Positions 16,482 to 25,415 of a stretch of 64,000 nt of DNA are shown in pieces (position 1 is the first letter of the stretch; the number at the start of each line of letters is the position of its first letter). The notes below the pieces were generated by a model. That model was not told the DNA's origin and did not search any database. It was given only the letters and a program-made list of their open reading frames with translations. A program made the translations under genes and the position numbers. The DNA is from Labrenzia sp. CE80 (lineage in GTDB: Bacteria; Pseudomonadota; Alphaproteobacteria; Rhizobiales; Stappiaceae), in assembly GCF_009650605.1 (NCBI RefSeq), contig NZ_WAJT01000003.1, positions 372,001 through 436,000 on the forward strand. The letters run 5' to 3'.

Positions 16482-19208
16482 TCAGATCTGATCCCGGTTG
16501 GTGCGCGCCGCCTTGAGCCGGTAAAGCGCTTCCAGTGCCTCGCGCGGTGTCATGTCGTCCGGGTCAATTGTATCGAGTTCTTGAGCAAGAAGATCGGGCT
16601 CGCCCGTTTCCGCAGCAGCGCTGGGCGTTGGTGTCAGCGCCGCGAAGAGCGGCAATTCGTCGATCAGGGATTCTGCCGGTGACCGCCGGTCCTGCTCTTC
16701 AAGCTGGCTGAGAACCGCCTTCGACCGTTCAACTACGCTGGACGGAAGACCTGCAAGTTTCGCAACCTGAATGCCATAGGAACGATCCGCGGCGCCGGGC
16801 ACGATTTCGTGCAGAAAGACCACCTCGCCTTTCCACTCTTTCACCTGCACGGTGGCGTTGGACAGCCGGTCGAGCTTTTGCGAGAGCGCGGTCAGCTCAT
16901 GGTAGTGCGTGGCGAATAAGGCCCGTGACTTGTTGATCTCATGCAGGTGTTCAATCGTTGCCCAGGCGATCGACAGGCCGTCAAAGGTCGCTGTACCACG
17001 TCCGATTTCATCCAGGATCACAAGGGAGCGGTCGCCGGACTGATTGAGGATCGCCGCCGTTTCGACCATTTCGACCATGAAGGTCGATCGGCCGCGTGCC
17101 AGATCGTCGGCTGCGCCCACACGTGAGAACAGCCGGTCGACAACGCCGATATGAGCTGACGCGGCTGGAACGAAGGATCCCATTTGAGCAAGTACGGCAA
17201 TCAGTGCGTTCTGGCGCAAGAAGGTTGATTTACCGGCCATATTGGGACCGGTGATCAGCCAGATGCGGCCCGTCTGTTCTTCGCCCTCGGGCCCAAGGTC
17301 AGCGTCGTTTGCAACAAAACTCTCGCCGCCGGATGTCCTGAGCGCTTGTTCCACCACCGGGTGACGGCCACTGACGATGTTGAAGGCACGGCTGTCATCG
17401 ACCTGGGGCCGGATATAGCTGTCTTCCTGCGCCAATTTCGCGAGCGCTGCAGAGACATCCAGAATGCTGAGGCCCTGCGCGGCGGCCTTGATGGCGTCAC
17501 CGGCCGAGACGATTTCGCCTGCCAGGCGCTCGAAGATCTCGGTCTCGATCGCAAAAGCCCGTTCCCCGGCACTGGCAATCTTGGATTCCAGATCTGCGAG
17601 TTCCGTGGTCGTGAACCGCATCGCACCCGCCATGGATTGGCGATGAATGAAACGGGCCGGATCGGAGGTCAGTTTTTCCGACTGTGCGGTTGGCGCTTCG
17701 ATGAACCAGCCAAGAACGTTGTTGTGCTTGATCTTCAGGGAGCGAATGCCGAGCTCTTCGGAATAGTCCGCCTGGAGCCGGGCGATGACTTTTCGCGATT
17801 CATCCCGAAGGGATCTGAGCTCGTCGAGATCGGAATTGTAGCCGGAGGCAACAAACCCACCATCGCGTTTCAGCAAGGGCGGATCTTCCTTGATTGCGGT
17901 GACCAGCTCTTCGCCCAGCACGTGAGGCGCTGCATCAAGACTTGCTCGGGCGGCCACGACCTCTGCGGGAATGGTGGCGGAAACGCTTCCGGTTTGATCC
18001 AGAACCGCTCGGGCGGCGGTAAGGCCTTGTGCAATAGAGAGAATATCTCGTGGCCCACCACGTTGCAGGGCGATTCGGGACAGGGCGCGGGCCATGTCCG
18101 GTGCACCTTTCAGCGTCTGGCGCAGGCCTTCGCGCATCATTTCATTTTCCAGGAAGAACTCGACTGCGTCGTGACGGCGCGAGATTTCGTCCGGATTGAT
18201 CAGGGGGCCGGCGAGCCGGCTTGCAAGCAGCCGTGAGCCGCCGCCAGTCACGGTCCGGTCGATGGTTGCCAACAGGCTGCCTTGCTTTTCACCGCCGAGG
18301 GTTCTGGTCAGCTCCAGGTTTGCACGCGTCGCCGGATCGATCAGCATGCGCCCGGCGCCAGCCTCGCGCGTGGGCGGGTCCAGTGGCGGTCGTTCACCCA
18401 GTTGGGTCTTTTCAACATAGGCTAGAATACCTGCCGCAGCGGAAAGCTCTGCGCGGGAGAAGGTGCCAAAGCCGTCGAGTGTCTTGACGCCAAAGTAGTG
18501 GGCCAGGCGATCTGCGGCGGTCGAGCTGTCGAAGAAGGCACGTGGCACGGGCGACAGGGCTCCCCCCAGCTGTTCTGCGGTTTGCCGAACATCAGCCTCC
18601 TGCAAGAGCGTGTCAGGCAGGATCAACTCACGCGGGGAAATCTGGGCAAGATCGGCAGCAAGCCGCTGATCGTCCGTTTCGGCGACCTGAAACGACCCTG
18701 TCGACATGTCGATCCATGCCAGGCCATAAACGCTGTCGCCTGCGAGCGATCCGCCGCGCAGCCTGGTCATGGCGGAAAGGAAGTTGTTTGCACTGGAGTC
18801 GAGCAGTCGCTCCTCTGTCAGTGTTCCAGGCGTTACCAGTCGAACCACATCCCGACGCACTACCGATTTGGAGCCGCGTTTTTTCGCTTCCGCAGGATCT
18901 TCTGTTTGCTCGCACACAGAAACCCGATGTCCGAGCGAAATCAGCTTTTGCAAGTAGTCATCAGCCGCATGGACGGGGACCCCGCACATCGGAATATCTT
19001 CGCCAAGGTGCTTGCCGCGCTTCGTCAGGGTGATGCCCAGCGCCCGGGCAGCAACTTCGGCGTCGTCGAAAAACAGCTCGTAGAAATCCCCCATCCGGTA
19101 GAACAGGAGGCTGTCCGGATTGGCCGTCTTGATCTCGATGAACTGGGCCATCATCGGGGTGACGCGGGCTTCCGCCTGCGGCGCTTTGAGAGACTGATTT
19201 TCTGACAT
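16482..19208 (-). CDS. mutS: DNA mismatch repair protein MutS
   Basis: Recognises mismatches and small loops and recruits MutL. The N-terminal domain has GDFYELFFDDA with the mismatch-contacting Phe-x-Glu. The C-terminal ATPase has Walker A GPNMAGKST, Walker B VILDEIGRGTATFDG and the ATHYHEL segment. ATG at 19208 gives 908 residues; a longer in-frame start has no family match. It is divergent from maeB, as in rhizobia. Confidence 0.97.
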   Translation of the reverse strand: MSENQSLKAPQAEARVTPMMAQFIEIKTANPDSLLFYRMGDFYELFFDDAEVAARALGITLTKRGKHLGEDIPMCGVPVHAADDYLQKLISLGHRVSVCEQTEDPAEAKKRGSKSVVRRDVVRLVTPGTLTEERLLDSSANNFLSAMTRLRGGSLAGDSVYGLAWIDMSTGSFQVAETDDQRLAADLAQISPRELILPDTLLQEADVRQTAEQLGGALSPVPRAFFDSSTAADRLAHYFGVKTLDGFGTFSRAELSAAAGILAYVEKTQLGERPPLDPPTREAGAGRMLIDPATRANLELTRTLGGEKQGSLLATIDRTVTGGGSRLLASRLAGPLINPDEISRRHDAVEFFLENEMMREGLRQTLKGAPDMARALSRIALQRGGPRDILSIAQGLTAARAVLDQTGSVSATIPAEVVAARASLDAAPHVLGEELVTAIKEDPPLLKRDGGFVASGYNSDLDELRSLRDESRKVIARLQADYSEELGIRSLKIKHNNVLGWFIEAPTAQSEKLTSDPARFIHRQSMAGAMRFTTTELADLESKIASAGERAFAIETEIFERLAGEIVSAGDAIKAAAQGLSILDVSAALAKLAQEDSYIRPQVDDSRAFNIVSGRHPVVEQALRTSGGESFVANDADLGPEGEEQTGRIWLITGPNMAGKSTFLRQNALIAVLAQMGSFVPAASAHIGVVDRLFSRVGAADDLARGRSTFMVEMVETAAILNQSGDRSLVILDEIGRGTATFDGLSIAWATIEHLHEINKSRALFATHYHELTALSQKLDRLSNATVQVKEWKGEVVFLHEIVPGAADRSYGIQVAKLAGLPSSVVERSKAVLSQLEEQDRRSPAESLIDELPLFAALTPTPSAAAETGEPDLLAQELDTIDPDDMTPREALEALYRLKAARTNRDQI

Positions 19209-19293
19209 GAGGCGAAAGTAGCAAACCCTTTTCCTGCTTTCACAAATGCTATGCCGGATCTCGCCTTGAGTGGTCAATTTTCAGGGGATAAGG

Positions 19294-19317
19294 TTCTTGC
19301 TCGCGATCGCGCAAGAA
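19294..19317. promoter_or_regulatory. Inverted repeat upstream of maeB
   Basis: Arms TTCTTGC and GCAAGAA (7 bp, perfect) flank TCGCGATCGC, which itself contains an 8-bp palindrome. The element ends 25 bp before the maeB ATG. It may be an operator or a leader hairpin. No regulator is identified. Confidence 0.35.
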
Positions 19318-19342
19318 GGCTGAAAAAGGAAACGCCGAAACC

Positions 19343-21625
19343 ATGTCCGCCAACGACAAGACCTCCAAGACGTCCGTCAGCTTCACCGATCAGGAAGCGC
19401 TTCAGTTTCATCAGGAAGGCAGGCCCGGAAAGCTCGAAGTCACACCAACCAAACCGATGGCGACCCAGCGTGATCTGTCGCTGGCATATTCGCCCGGTGT
19501 GGCGGTTCCGGTCCAGGCAATTGCCGATGACCCCAGCCGCGCCTTCGACTATACGACGCGCGGCAATCTGGTTGCAGTCATTTCAAATGGCACCGCAATC
19601 CTGGGTATGGGCAATCTGGGGGCCCTTGCGTCCAAGCCGGTCATGGAGGGCAAGGCAGTCCTCTTCAAGCGCTTCGCGGATGTAGACTCCATCGATCTGG
19701 AAGTTGACACGGAAGAGGTCGAGGACTTCATCAATTCTGTCCGGTACCTCGGCCCGTCCTTTGGTGGCATCAACCTGGAAGATATCAAGGCGCCCGACTG
19801 TTTCATCATCGAACAGCGCCTTCGCGAGTTGATGGACATCCCGGTTTTTCATGACGATCAGCACGGAACGGCTATCATTGCTGCGGCGGGCATGATCAAT
19901 GCCCTTCACCTGACAGGCCGGGACATGAAAACCGTAAAGGTTGTTTGCAATGGCGCGGGTGCAGCTGGCATTGCCTGCATCGAGTTGATCAAGGCCATGG
20001 GCGTGCCCCATGAAAATGTCATCCTCTGCGACACCAAGGGCGTCATTTACAAAGGCCGTGCGGAAGGCATGAACCAGTGGAAGTCAGCCCACGCGGTCGA
20101 ATCCGAGGCACGTTCACTCTATGACGCCCTGAAGGGCGCGGATGTTTTCCTCGGAGTGTCGGTCAAGGGCGCGTTGACCCACGACATGCTGCGCGCAATG
20201 GCTCCGAACCCGATCATTTTCGCCATGGCCAACCCTGATCCGGAAATCACACCGGAAGAGGCGGCGGAAGTGCGCGACGATGCCATCGTGGCGACTGGCC
20301 GGTCGGATTACCCGAACCAGGTCAACAATGTTCTCGGCTTCCCTTATATCTTCCGGGGTGCACTGGATGTGCAGGCGACGACCATCAATGATGAAATGAA
20401 GGTGGCGTGTGCTCAGGCACTGGCGGAGCTCGCCCGCGAGGAAGTGCCCGACGAGGTCGCCGCAGCCTACCGCGGAAATCGCCCGAAGTTCGGACCGGAG
20501 TACATCATTCCCGTTCCCTTCGATCCGCGCCTGATCTCGTCCATCCCGCCGGCCGTCGCCCAGGCCGCGATGGACTCAGGGGTCGCCCGCCGCCCGATCG
20601 TCGACATGGAAGTGTACAAGCAGCAGCTCTCCGCGCGCCGTGACCCCGTGGCCGGAACCCTGCAGCGGATCTTCTCCAAGGTTCGCCAGATGCCAAAACG
20701 TGTTGTCTTCGCCGAGGGCGAGGAGGAGCCGGTCATCCGGGCGGCCGTCAGCTTCGTCAACCAGGGGCTCGGCCAGGCCATCCTGATTGGCCGCGAAGAT
20801 GAAGTGAAATCTGTTGCTCTCGCTGCTGGCGTCGACATCAACCGGCCCGGCATCGTCATTCAGAATGCACGTCTTTCGAACCGCAACAGCGACTATGCGC
20901 AATTCCTGTTTGGCCGCCTACAACGCAAGGGCTACCTCCTCCGCGACTGCCAGCGCATGGTCAACAACGACCGTAACTACTGGGGAGCCATCATGGTGGC
21001 GCGCGGCGATGCAGATGCAATGGTTACGGGCCTGACGCGAAACTATTCGGTCGCCCTCGACACCGTCCGTGCCTGCATCGACACCAAGCCGGGCCACCGT
21101 GTCATCGGTGTCTCGCTTGCCCTTGCCCGCGGCCGCACTGTTCTCATTGCCGACACGGCCGTCATCGACATGCCCACATCGGAAGAATTGGCCGATATCG
21201 CAGAAGAGGCAGCACATGTCGCGCGCAAGCTTGGCTATGAGCCGCGGGTTGCCATGCTGGCCTATTCCACCTTCGGGCATCCGAAGGGCGAGCGGTCGGA
21301 AAAGGTTCAGGAAGCCGTGAAGATACTCGACCGTCGCCGCGTCGACTTTGAGTACGATGGTGAGATGGCAGCCGACATTGCCCTGAATATGGACAAGATG
21401 GCCTCCTACCCCTTCTGCCGTCTGACTGGCCCGGCCAATGTTCTGGTCATGCCTGCGTTCCACTCTGCCTCGATCTCCACAAAGATGCTGCAGGAACTTG
21501 GCGGGTCTACGGTCATCGGCCCGCTTCTGGTCGGTCTAGACAAACCGGTTCAGATCGTGCCGATGGGAGCCAAGGACAGCGACATCGTCAACATGGCTGC
21601 GATCGCTGCCTTTAATGTGACCTGA
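19343..21625 (+). CDS. maeB: NADP-dependent malic enzyme with phosphotransacetylase-like domain
   Basis: Oxidative decarboxylation of malate to pyruvate. In 760 residues, the malic enzyme part occupies about 1-430 (SLAYSPGVAVPVQAI, FHDDQHGTAII, NGAGAAGIAC, FAMANPDPEI). A C-terminal phosphate acetyltransferase-like domain (about 435-760: VVFAEGEEEPVIRAA, GPANVLVMPAFHSASI) is usually catalytically inactive and regulatory in rhizobial enzymes. AAGGAA precedes the ATG. Confidence 0.95.
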   Translation: MSANDKTSKTSVSFTDQEALQFHQEGRPGKLEVTPTKPMATQRDLSLAYSPGVAVPVQAIADDPSRAFDYTTRGNLVAVISNGTAILGMGNLGALASKPVMEGKAVLFKRFADVDSIDLEVDTEEVEDFINSVRYLGPSFGGINLEDIKAPDCFIIEQRLRELMDIPVFHDDQHGTAIIAAAGMINALHLTGRDMKTVKVVCNGAGAAGIACIELIKAMGVPHENVILCDTKGVIYKGRAEGMNQWKSAHAVESEARSLYDALKGADVFLGVSVKGALTHDMLRAMAPNPIIFAMANPDPEITPEEAAEVRDDAIVATGRSDYPNQVNNVLGFPYIFRGALDVQATTINDEMKVACAQALAELAREEVPDEVAAAYRGNRPKFGPEYIIPVPFDPRLISSIPPAVAQAAMDSGVARRPIVDMEVYKQQLSARRDPVAGTLQRIFSKVRQMPKRVVFAEGEEEPVIRAAVSFVNQGLGQAILIGREDEVKSVALAAGVDINRPGIVIQNARLSNRNSDYAQFLFGRLQRKGYLLRDCQRMVNNDRNYWGAIMVARGDADAMVTGLTRNYSVALDTVRACIDTKPGHRVIGVSLALARGRTVLIADTAVIDMPTSEELADIAEEAAHVARKLGYEPRVAMLAYSTFGHPKGERSEKVQEAVKILDRRRVDFEYDGEMAADIALNMDKMASYPFCRLTGPANVLVMPAFHSASISTKMLQELGGSTVIGPLLVGLDKPVQIVPMGAKDSDIVNMAAIAAFNVT

Positions 21626-21703
21626 AGACCGAGGACTGGAAGCCGCTATAAACCCGTTTCGGGGGTCCTATTTGTCCCCGTGCGTTAGTGCTAGAAAGAC
21701 TTT

Positions 21704-22363
21704 ATGACTGATCTCATCATCAAAATCTGCGGTCTATCGACCGAAGAAACCATGCAGGCGGCGCTGGATGCCGGCGCTGACATGATCGGGCTTGTCTTTT
21801 TTCCCAAGAGCCCGCGTCACGTATCGCTGTCACAGGCCTGCAAGCTGGCAGACATGGCGCGTGGCAAGGCGGAGATTGTTGCCCTGACGGTCGACATGAA
21901 CCTGGACGGACTGTCGCGGATCAACGAGCTGGTTGCGCCTGACTGGTTTCAGTTTCATGGCTCCGAAACGCCTGAAGCCTGTGCGGCTGCAAAGGTAATG
22001 TACAAGAAAAAGGTCATGAAGGCGGTTCCTATTTCCGAGGCCGCGGACCTTGAACAGGCGCAGTTCTACTCTATCGTTGCTGATATGATCCTTTTTGACG
22101 CCAAACCGCCTCAAGGGTCGGATGTGCCGGGCGGCAACGGCGTTTCCTACGACTGGTCTCTGCTCAAAGACCTTGACCTTTCCAAGCCCTTCATGCTTTC
22201 GGGGGGGCTTGATCCGTCAAACATTGCTGACGCAATTGCCCAAAGTGGTGTGAAAGCGATCGACGCATCCTCCGGCATGGAGCGGGAGCGAGGCGTCAAG
22301 GATGTAGAACTTATTCGCGCATTCGTGGCAGCCGCCCGAGGCGCAAAAGTGGCAGGGGAGTAA
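21704..22363 (+). CDS. trpF: Phosphoribosylanthranilate isomerase
   Basis: Third step of the tryptophan branch (PRA to CdRP). The 219-residue TIM barrel has IKICGLSTEETMQAALDAGADMIGLVFFPKSPRHV with the catalytic Cys, the general-acid Asp region (DAKPPQG) and the phosphate loop SGGLDPSN, then AIDASSGMERERGVKD. It lies 6 bp before trpB. Confidence 0.95.
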   Translation: MTDLIIKICGLSTEETMQAALDAGADMIGLVFFPKSPRHVSLSQACKLADMARGKAEIVALTVDMNLDGLSRINELVAPDWFQFHGSETPEACAAAKVMYKKKVMKAVPISEAADLEQAQFYSIVADMILFDAKPPQGSDVPGGNGVSYDWSLLKDLDLSKPFMLSGGLDPSNIADAIAQSGVKAIDASSGMERERGVKDVELIRAFVAAARGAKVAGE

Positions 22364-22369
22364 CTTGCG

Positions 22370-23584
22370 TTGACCATGATGGCGAACAGCATGCGGTCCG
22401 GACCAGACGAGCGCGGTCATTTTGGGATTTTTGGTGGTCGCTATGTCGCCGAAACCCTGATGCCGCTGATCCTGGACCTTGAAAAGGCCTATGAAGCTGC
22501 GAAGAACGACCCGGCTTTTGCCGAGCAAGTAACGGAGCTCAACACGCATTATACGGGACGGCCGTCGCCGCTGTATTTTGCCGAACGGCTGACGGAGCAC
22601 CTCGGCGGCGCGAAGATCTATTTCAAGCGTGACGAGCTGAACCACACCGGATCGCACAAGATCAACAACTGCTTGGGCCAGATTCTTCTGGCCAAGCGCA
22701 TGGGCAAGACGCGGATTATCGCAGAAACCGGCGCTGGGCAGCATGGCGTGGCGACCGCCACCGTTTGCGCCCGCTTTGGTCTGCCTTGCGTGGTCTATAT
22801 GGGCGCGACGGATGTGGAGCGACAAAAGCCGAACGTCTTCCGCATGAAGCTTCTTGGAGCCGAAATTGTTCCGGTCACAGCAGGTGCCGGCACGCTTAAG
22901 GACGCCATGAACGAGGCACTTCGGGACTGGGTCACCAATGTTGATGACACCTATTACCTGATCGGAACCGCGGCGGGCCCGCATCCCTATCCGGAAATGG
23001 TCCGTGATTTTCAAGCTGTGATTGGTCAGGAAACGCGTGAGCAGATGATGGCGGCTGAAGGCCGTTTGCCCGACGCGCTGGTTGCGGCAGTTGGTGGCGG
23101 CTCCAATGCGATCGGCCTGTTCCATCCATTCCTCGATGATCCAGGCGTCAAGCTCTATGGTGTCGAAGCCGGTGGTCGCGGACTTGAGGGCGAAGAGCAC
23201 TGCGCATCCCTGACCGCAGGCAAGCCGGGCGTTCTCCATGGAAACCGGACGTACCTGCTTCAAGATGATGATGGCCAGATTCTCGAAGGGCATTCGATCT
23301 CGGCGGGCCTCGACTATCCGGGCATTGGTCCCGAGCATTCATGGCTCAAGGAAACCGGCCGCGTCACCTATGTTCCTGCGATGGACGCTGAAGCTCTTGA
23401 GGCTTTCCAGCTTTTGACGAAGGTGGAGGGGATTATTCCTGCTCTCGAACCGGCTCATGCGCTGGCCCATGTCACCAAACTGGCGCCGACCATGGACAAG
23501 GATCAGATCATCGTCATGAACCTCTGTGGTCGCGGTGACAAGGATGTCTTTGCAGTCGGCGAAATGCTGGGCTTTGATCTCTAA
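22370..23584 (+). CDS. trpB: Tryptophan synthase beta chain
   Basis: PLP enzyme that condenses indole with serine. HTGSHKINN holds the PLP lysine, ETGAGQHG and GGGSNAIG are the phosphate-binding and substrate loops. The TTG at 22370 has GGGGAG about 11 bases upstream; ATG at 22376 is an alternative that shortens the protein by two residues (404 vs 402). A strong terminator follows directly, which cuts the usual trpFBA operon here. Confidence 0.96.
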   Translation: MTMMANSMRSGPDERGHFGIFGGRYVAETLMPLILDLEKAYEAAKNDPAFAEQVTELNTHYTGRPSPLYFAERLTEHLGGAKIYFKRDELNHTGSHKINNCLGQILLAKRMGKTRIIAETGAGQHGVATATVCARFGLPCVVYMGATDVERQKPNVFRMKLLGAEIVPVTAGAGTLKDAMNEALRDWVTNVDDTYYLIGTAAGPHPYPEMVRDFQAVIGQETREQMMAAEGRLPDALVAAVGGGSNAIGLFHPFLDDPGVKLYGVEAGGRGLEGEEHCASLTAGKPGVLHGNRTYLLQDDDGQILEGHSISAGLDYPGIGPEHSWLKETGRVTYVPAMDAEALEAFQLLTKVEGIIPALEPAHALAHVTKLAPTMDKDQIIVMNLCGRGDKDVFAVGEMLGFDL

Positions 23585-23610
23585 GATCGGAAAAATATAG
23601 ATAAAACAAA

Positions 23611-23638
23611 GCCGCCGGCAAAACTGCCGGCGGCTTTT
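23611..23638 (+). terminator. Intrinsic terminator after trpB
   Basis: A perfect 10-bp stem (GCCGCCGGCA, TGCCGGCGGC) with an AAAC loop and four T. It should end the trpF-trpB transcript before trpA. Confidence 0.9.
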
Positions 23639-23660
23639 GTGTTTTCAGGTGCTGCTTCGG

Positions 23661-23873
23661 TCAGCGACCACCCATTCCCACAGCAGCAATTCGGGCAATG
23701 AGAAAGGCTTGACGGCCGCGCGCATCCATTTGCTCGGCGGATTGGCTGGCTGGCGTCATGGCGGCCTTTTCAAACAGGCTTTCAGCGGGCCTGCCGGTCG
23801 GGACGTAGGATTTTACCCGGTTCCAGAAGGTGGAGAGGTCGTTGTTGCGATCAAGTTGAGGGGCAAGAGCCAT
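23661..23873 (-). CDS. Small protein of unknown function between trpB and trpA
   Basis: 70 residues (MALAPQLDRNNDLSTFWNRV...), no signal peptide or membrane helix. A strong ribosome site AAGGGAGA lies six bases before the ATG, which supports real translation. It is transcribed away from a pair of palindromic sites (23921-23983) and toward the trpB terminator. I do not recognise the family. It could be a short stress-type protein, but this is a guess. Confidence 0.5.
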   Translation of the reverse strand: MALAPQLDRNNDLSTFWNRVKSYVPTGRPAESLFEKAAMTPASQSAEQMDARGRQAFLIARIAAVGMGGR

Positions 23874-23920
23874 GGGTGTCTCCCTTGTTGTTTGTTGCTG
23901 TTGGCGACATCCTTAACCTA

Positions 23921-23983
23921 ATACGCACTGAGTGCGCTATCAATGGCATAATTCGCCTATCAGATATGCACTTGGTGCACTCA
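23921..23983. promoter_or_regulatory. Two matching palindromic sites, likely operators
   Basis: Two copies of GCACTNNGTGC at 23925-23935 and 23968-23978, 43 bp apart (about four helical turns). Aligned over 20 bp (23921-23940 and 23964-23983), most positions agree. The first site is a 13-bp perfect palindrome (CGCACTGAGTGCG). They lie upstream of the 70-residue gene on the minus strand and the 74-residue gene on the plus strand. The pattern is typical of TetR/MarR-size dimers; the regulator is unknown. Confidence 0.5.
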
Positions 23984-24167
23984 ATTTGATTTGCCACCTC
24001 TATAAACAATGCTCGTCAAGGGTATTCCAAAAACGCAATGCTGCTACGCGGTATGGGATGTTGCATCGCAAAACAACAAGCGTATCATTTGGGCAATTCT
24101 TGCTGGCTCCTGCCTTGGAGAAGGGTTCAGGCCTGCCGGTTCAGCACTAGCTTAGAAAGGTAGTCCA

Positions 24168-24392
24168 ATGGCTCTTTCCATCGTTGCTTCCCCATTTGAT
24201 GCCGTTTTCACGGCTGCTTCTTCCGTCAACCGCGCCTTTTTCGCTTTTTGTGACAGTTTTTACCGGGCACTTGAGGCGAAAACTCTCTACGCCGAACTCG
24301 CGAATATGAGCGATGAGCAACTCGCTGTGCGAGGTTTGAAGCGCGAAGAAGTTTCTCAGGCCGTCTTCGCCAAGGTTTACGACGCCCGCTAA
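24168..24392 (+). CDS. Small DUF1127-like protein
   Basis: 74 residues. The C-terminal half (ALEAKTLYAELANMSDEQLAVRGLKREEVSQAVF) resembles the DUF1127 (YjiS-like) pattern in which a short basic helix is followed by an L-S-D-x-x-L-x-D/V-x-G-L motif. DUF1127 proteins are often stress-induced or regulate RNA and phosphate functions. GAAAGG precedes the ATG. Like its neighbour it begins MAL, though no wider similarity is evident. The 0.3 kb upstream to the palindromes hold nothing else clear. Confidence 0.55.
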   Translation: MALSIVASPFDAVFTAASSVNRAFFAFCDSFYRALEAKTLYAELANMSDEQLAVRGLKREEVSQAVFAKVYDAR

Positions 24393-24517
24393 GTCGACTT
24401 TTTCGCGACCTCGAATCGCCAATGCGGATTGACACAAGGCAATCCTGCCCACTACATCCAAACGGAACTGAAATGCTGGTCGTTCCCGTATTTCAAGCGT
24501 AGCAGGGTAGGAATAGC

Positions 24518-25351
24518 ATGACGGAAACGCGTATCGATCGCCGCTTCAAGGCCTGTGCGGATGAAAACCGCCCGGCTCTGGTGACCTTCATCACGGCAGG
24601 CGATCCGGATCTTGAAACATCCAAAGCGGTTCTAAAAGCCATGCCCGCCGCAGGTGCCGATGTCATCGAGCTCGGCATGCCGTTTTCCGATCCGATGGCC
24701 GAAGGCGTTCCGATCCAGCGGGCGACCCAACGCGCGCTTGCCGCTGGTCAGACCATGGACAAGACGCTCCAGATGGTGCGCGAATTCCGTGAAGATGATC
24801 CGGATACACCGATCATCCTGATGGGTTACTACAATCCCATCTATATCCGCGATCCGAAGAAATTCGTTGTCGAGGCCAAGGATGCCGGAGTTGATGGGCT
24901 GATCATCGTCGACATTCCGCCCGAAGCCGATGATGAATTGTGTATTCCAGCGCTTGATGCAGGTTTGAACTTCATCCGTCTTGCCACGCCGACGACGGAC
25001 GACAAGCGCCTTCCTGCGGTGCTCGCCAACACCTCCGGCTTTGTCTACTATGTGTCTGTGACCGGGATCACTGGAACGGGCGCGCTTGACGCGACCAATG
25101 TTTCAACCGCGGTTCAGCGCATCAAGGGTCATACGGCCCTTCCTGTCGCGGTTGGTTTTGGCGTGAAAACGGCTGAAGACGCGCAGGCTATCGGCAAAAA
25201 CGCTGATGGCGTAGTCGTTGGATCGGTGCTTGTGAATGCTATTCGTGACAGCCTTGATGATGCCGGAAAGGCAACCGATAAGACTGTTACTGCGGTTACG
25301 GATCTCGTTGCGTCGCTTGCTGGCGGTGCCGCCCGTGCGCGCAACTCCTGA
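24518..25351 (+). CDS. trpA: Tryptophan synthase alpha chain
   Basis: Cleaves indole-3-glycerol phosphate to indole and glyceraldehyde 3-phosphate. The 277-residue TIM barrel shows LVTFITAGDPDLETS, VIELGMPFSDPMAEGVPIQ with the catalytic Glu and YYNPIY, then GLIIVDIPPEADDE with the second catalytic acid and GVKTAEDAQAI. It is separated from trpB by 933 bp, so it needs its own promoter. A TTGACA at 24429-24434 may be its -35 box, with only a weak -10 candidate. Confidence 0.95.
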   Translation: MTETRIDRRFKACADENRPALVTFITAGDPDLETSKAVLKAMPAAGADVIELGMPFSDPMAEGVPIQRATQRALAAGQTMDKTLQMVREFREDDPDTPIILMGYYNPIYIRDPKKFVVEAKDAGVDGLIIVDIPPEADDELCIPALDAGLNFIRLATPTTDDKRLPAVLANTSGFVYYVSVTGITGTGALDATNVSTAVQRIKGHTALPVAVGFGVKTAEDAQAIGKNADGVVVGSVLVNAIRDSLDDAGKATDKTVTAVTDLVASLAGGAARARNS

Positions 25352-25415
25352 ATTCCCGCAGGTTCGGTCCTTGGCCTGACCTGAGAGCAATTGTTTAAAA
25401 GAACGGACACGCCCG

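Noticed and set aside
21640..21682. Terminator after maeB
   Set aside because: CCCGTTTCGGG and a GGGG/CCCC pair occur but stems are short and no T-run follows; trpF may be read from maeB or its own promoter.
22217..23338. 373-codon open frame antisense to trpB
   Set aside because: trpB matches its family along its whole length. The antisense frame has no recognisable motif and reflects GC-rich codon use.
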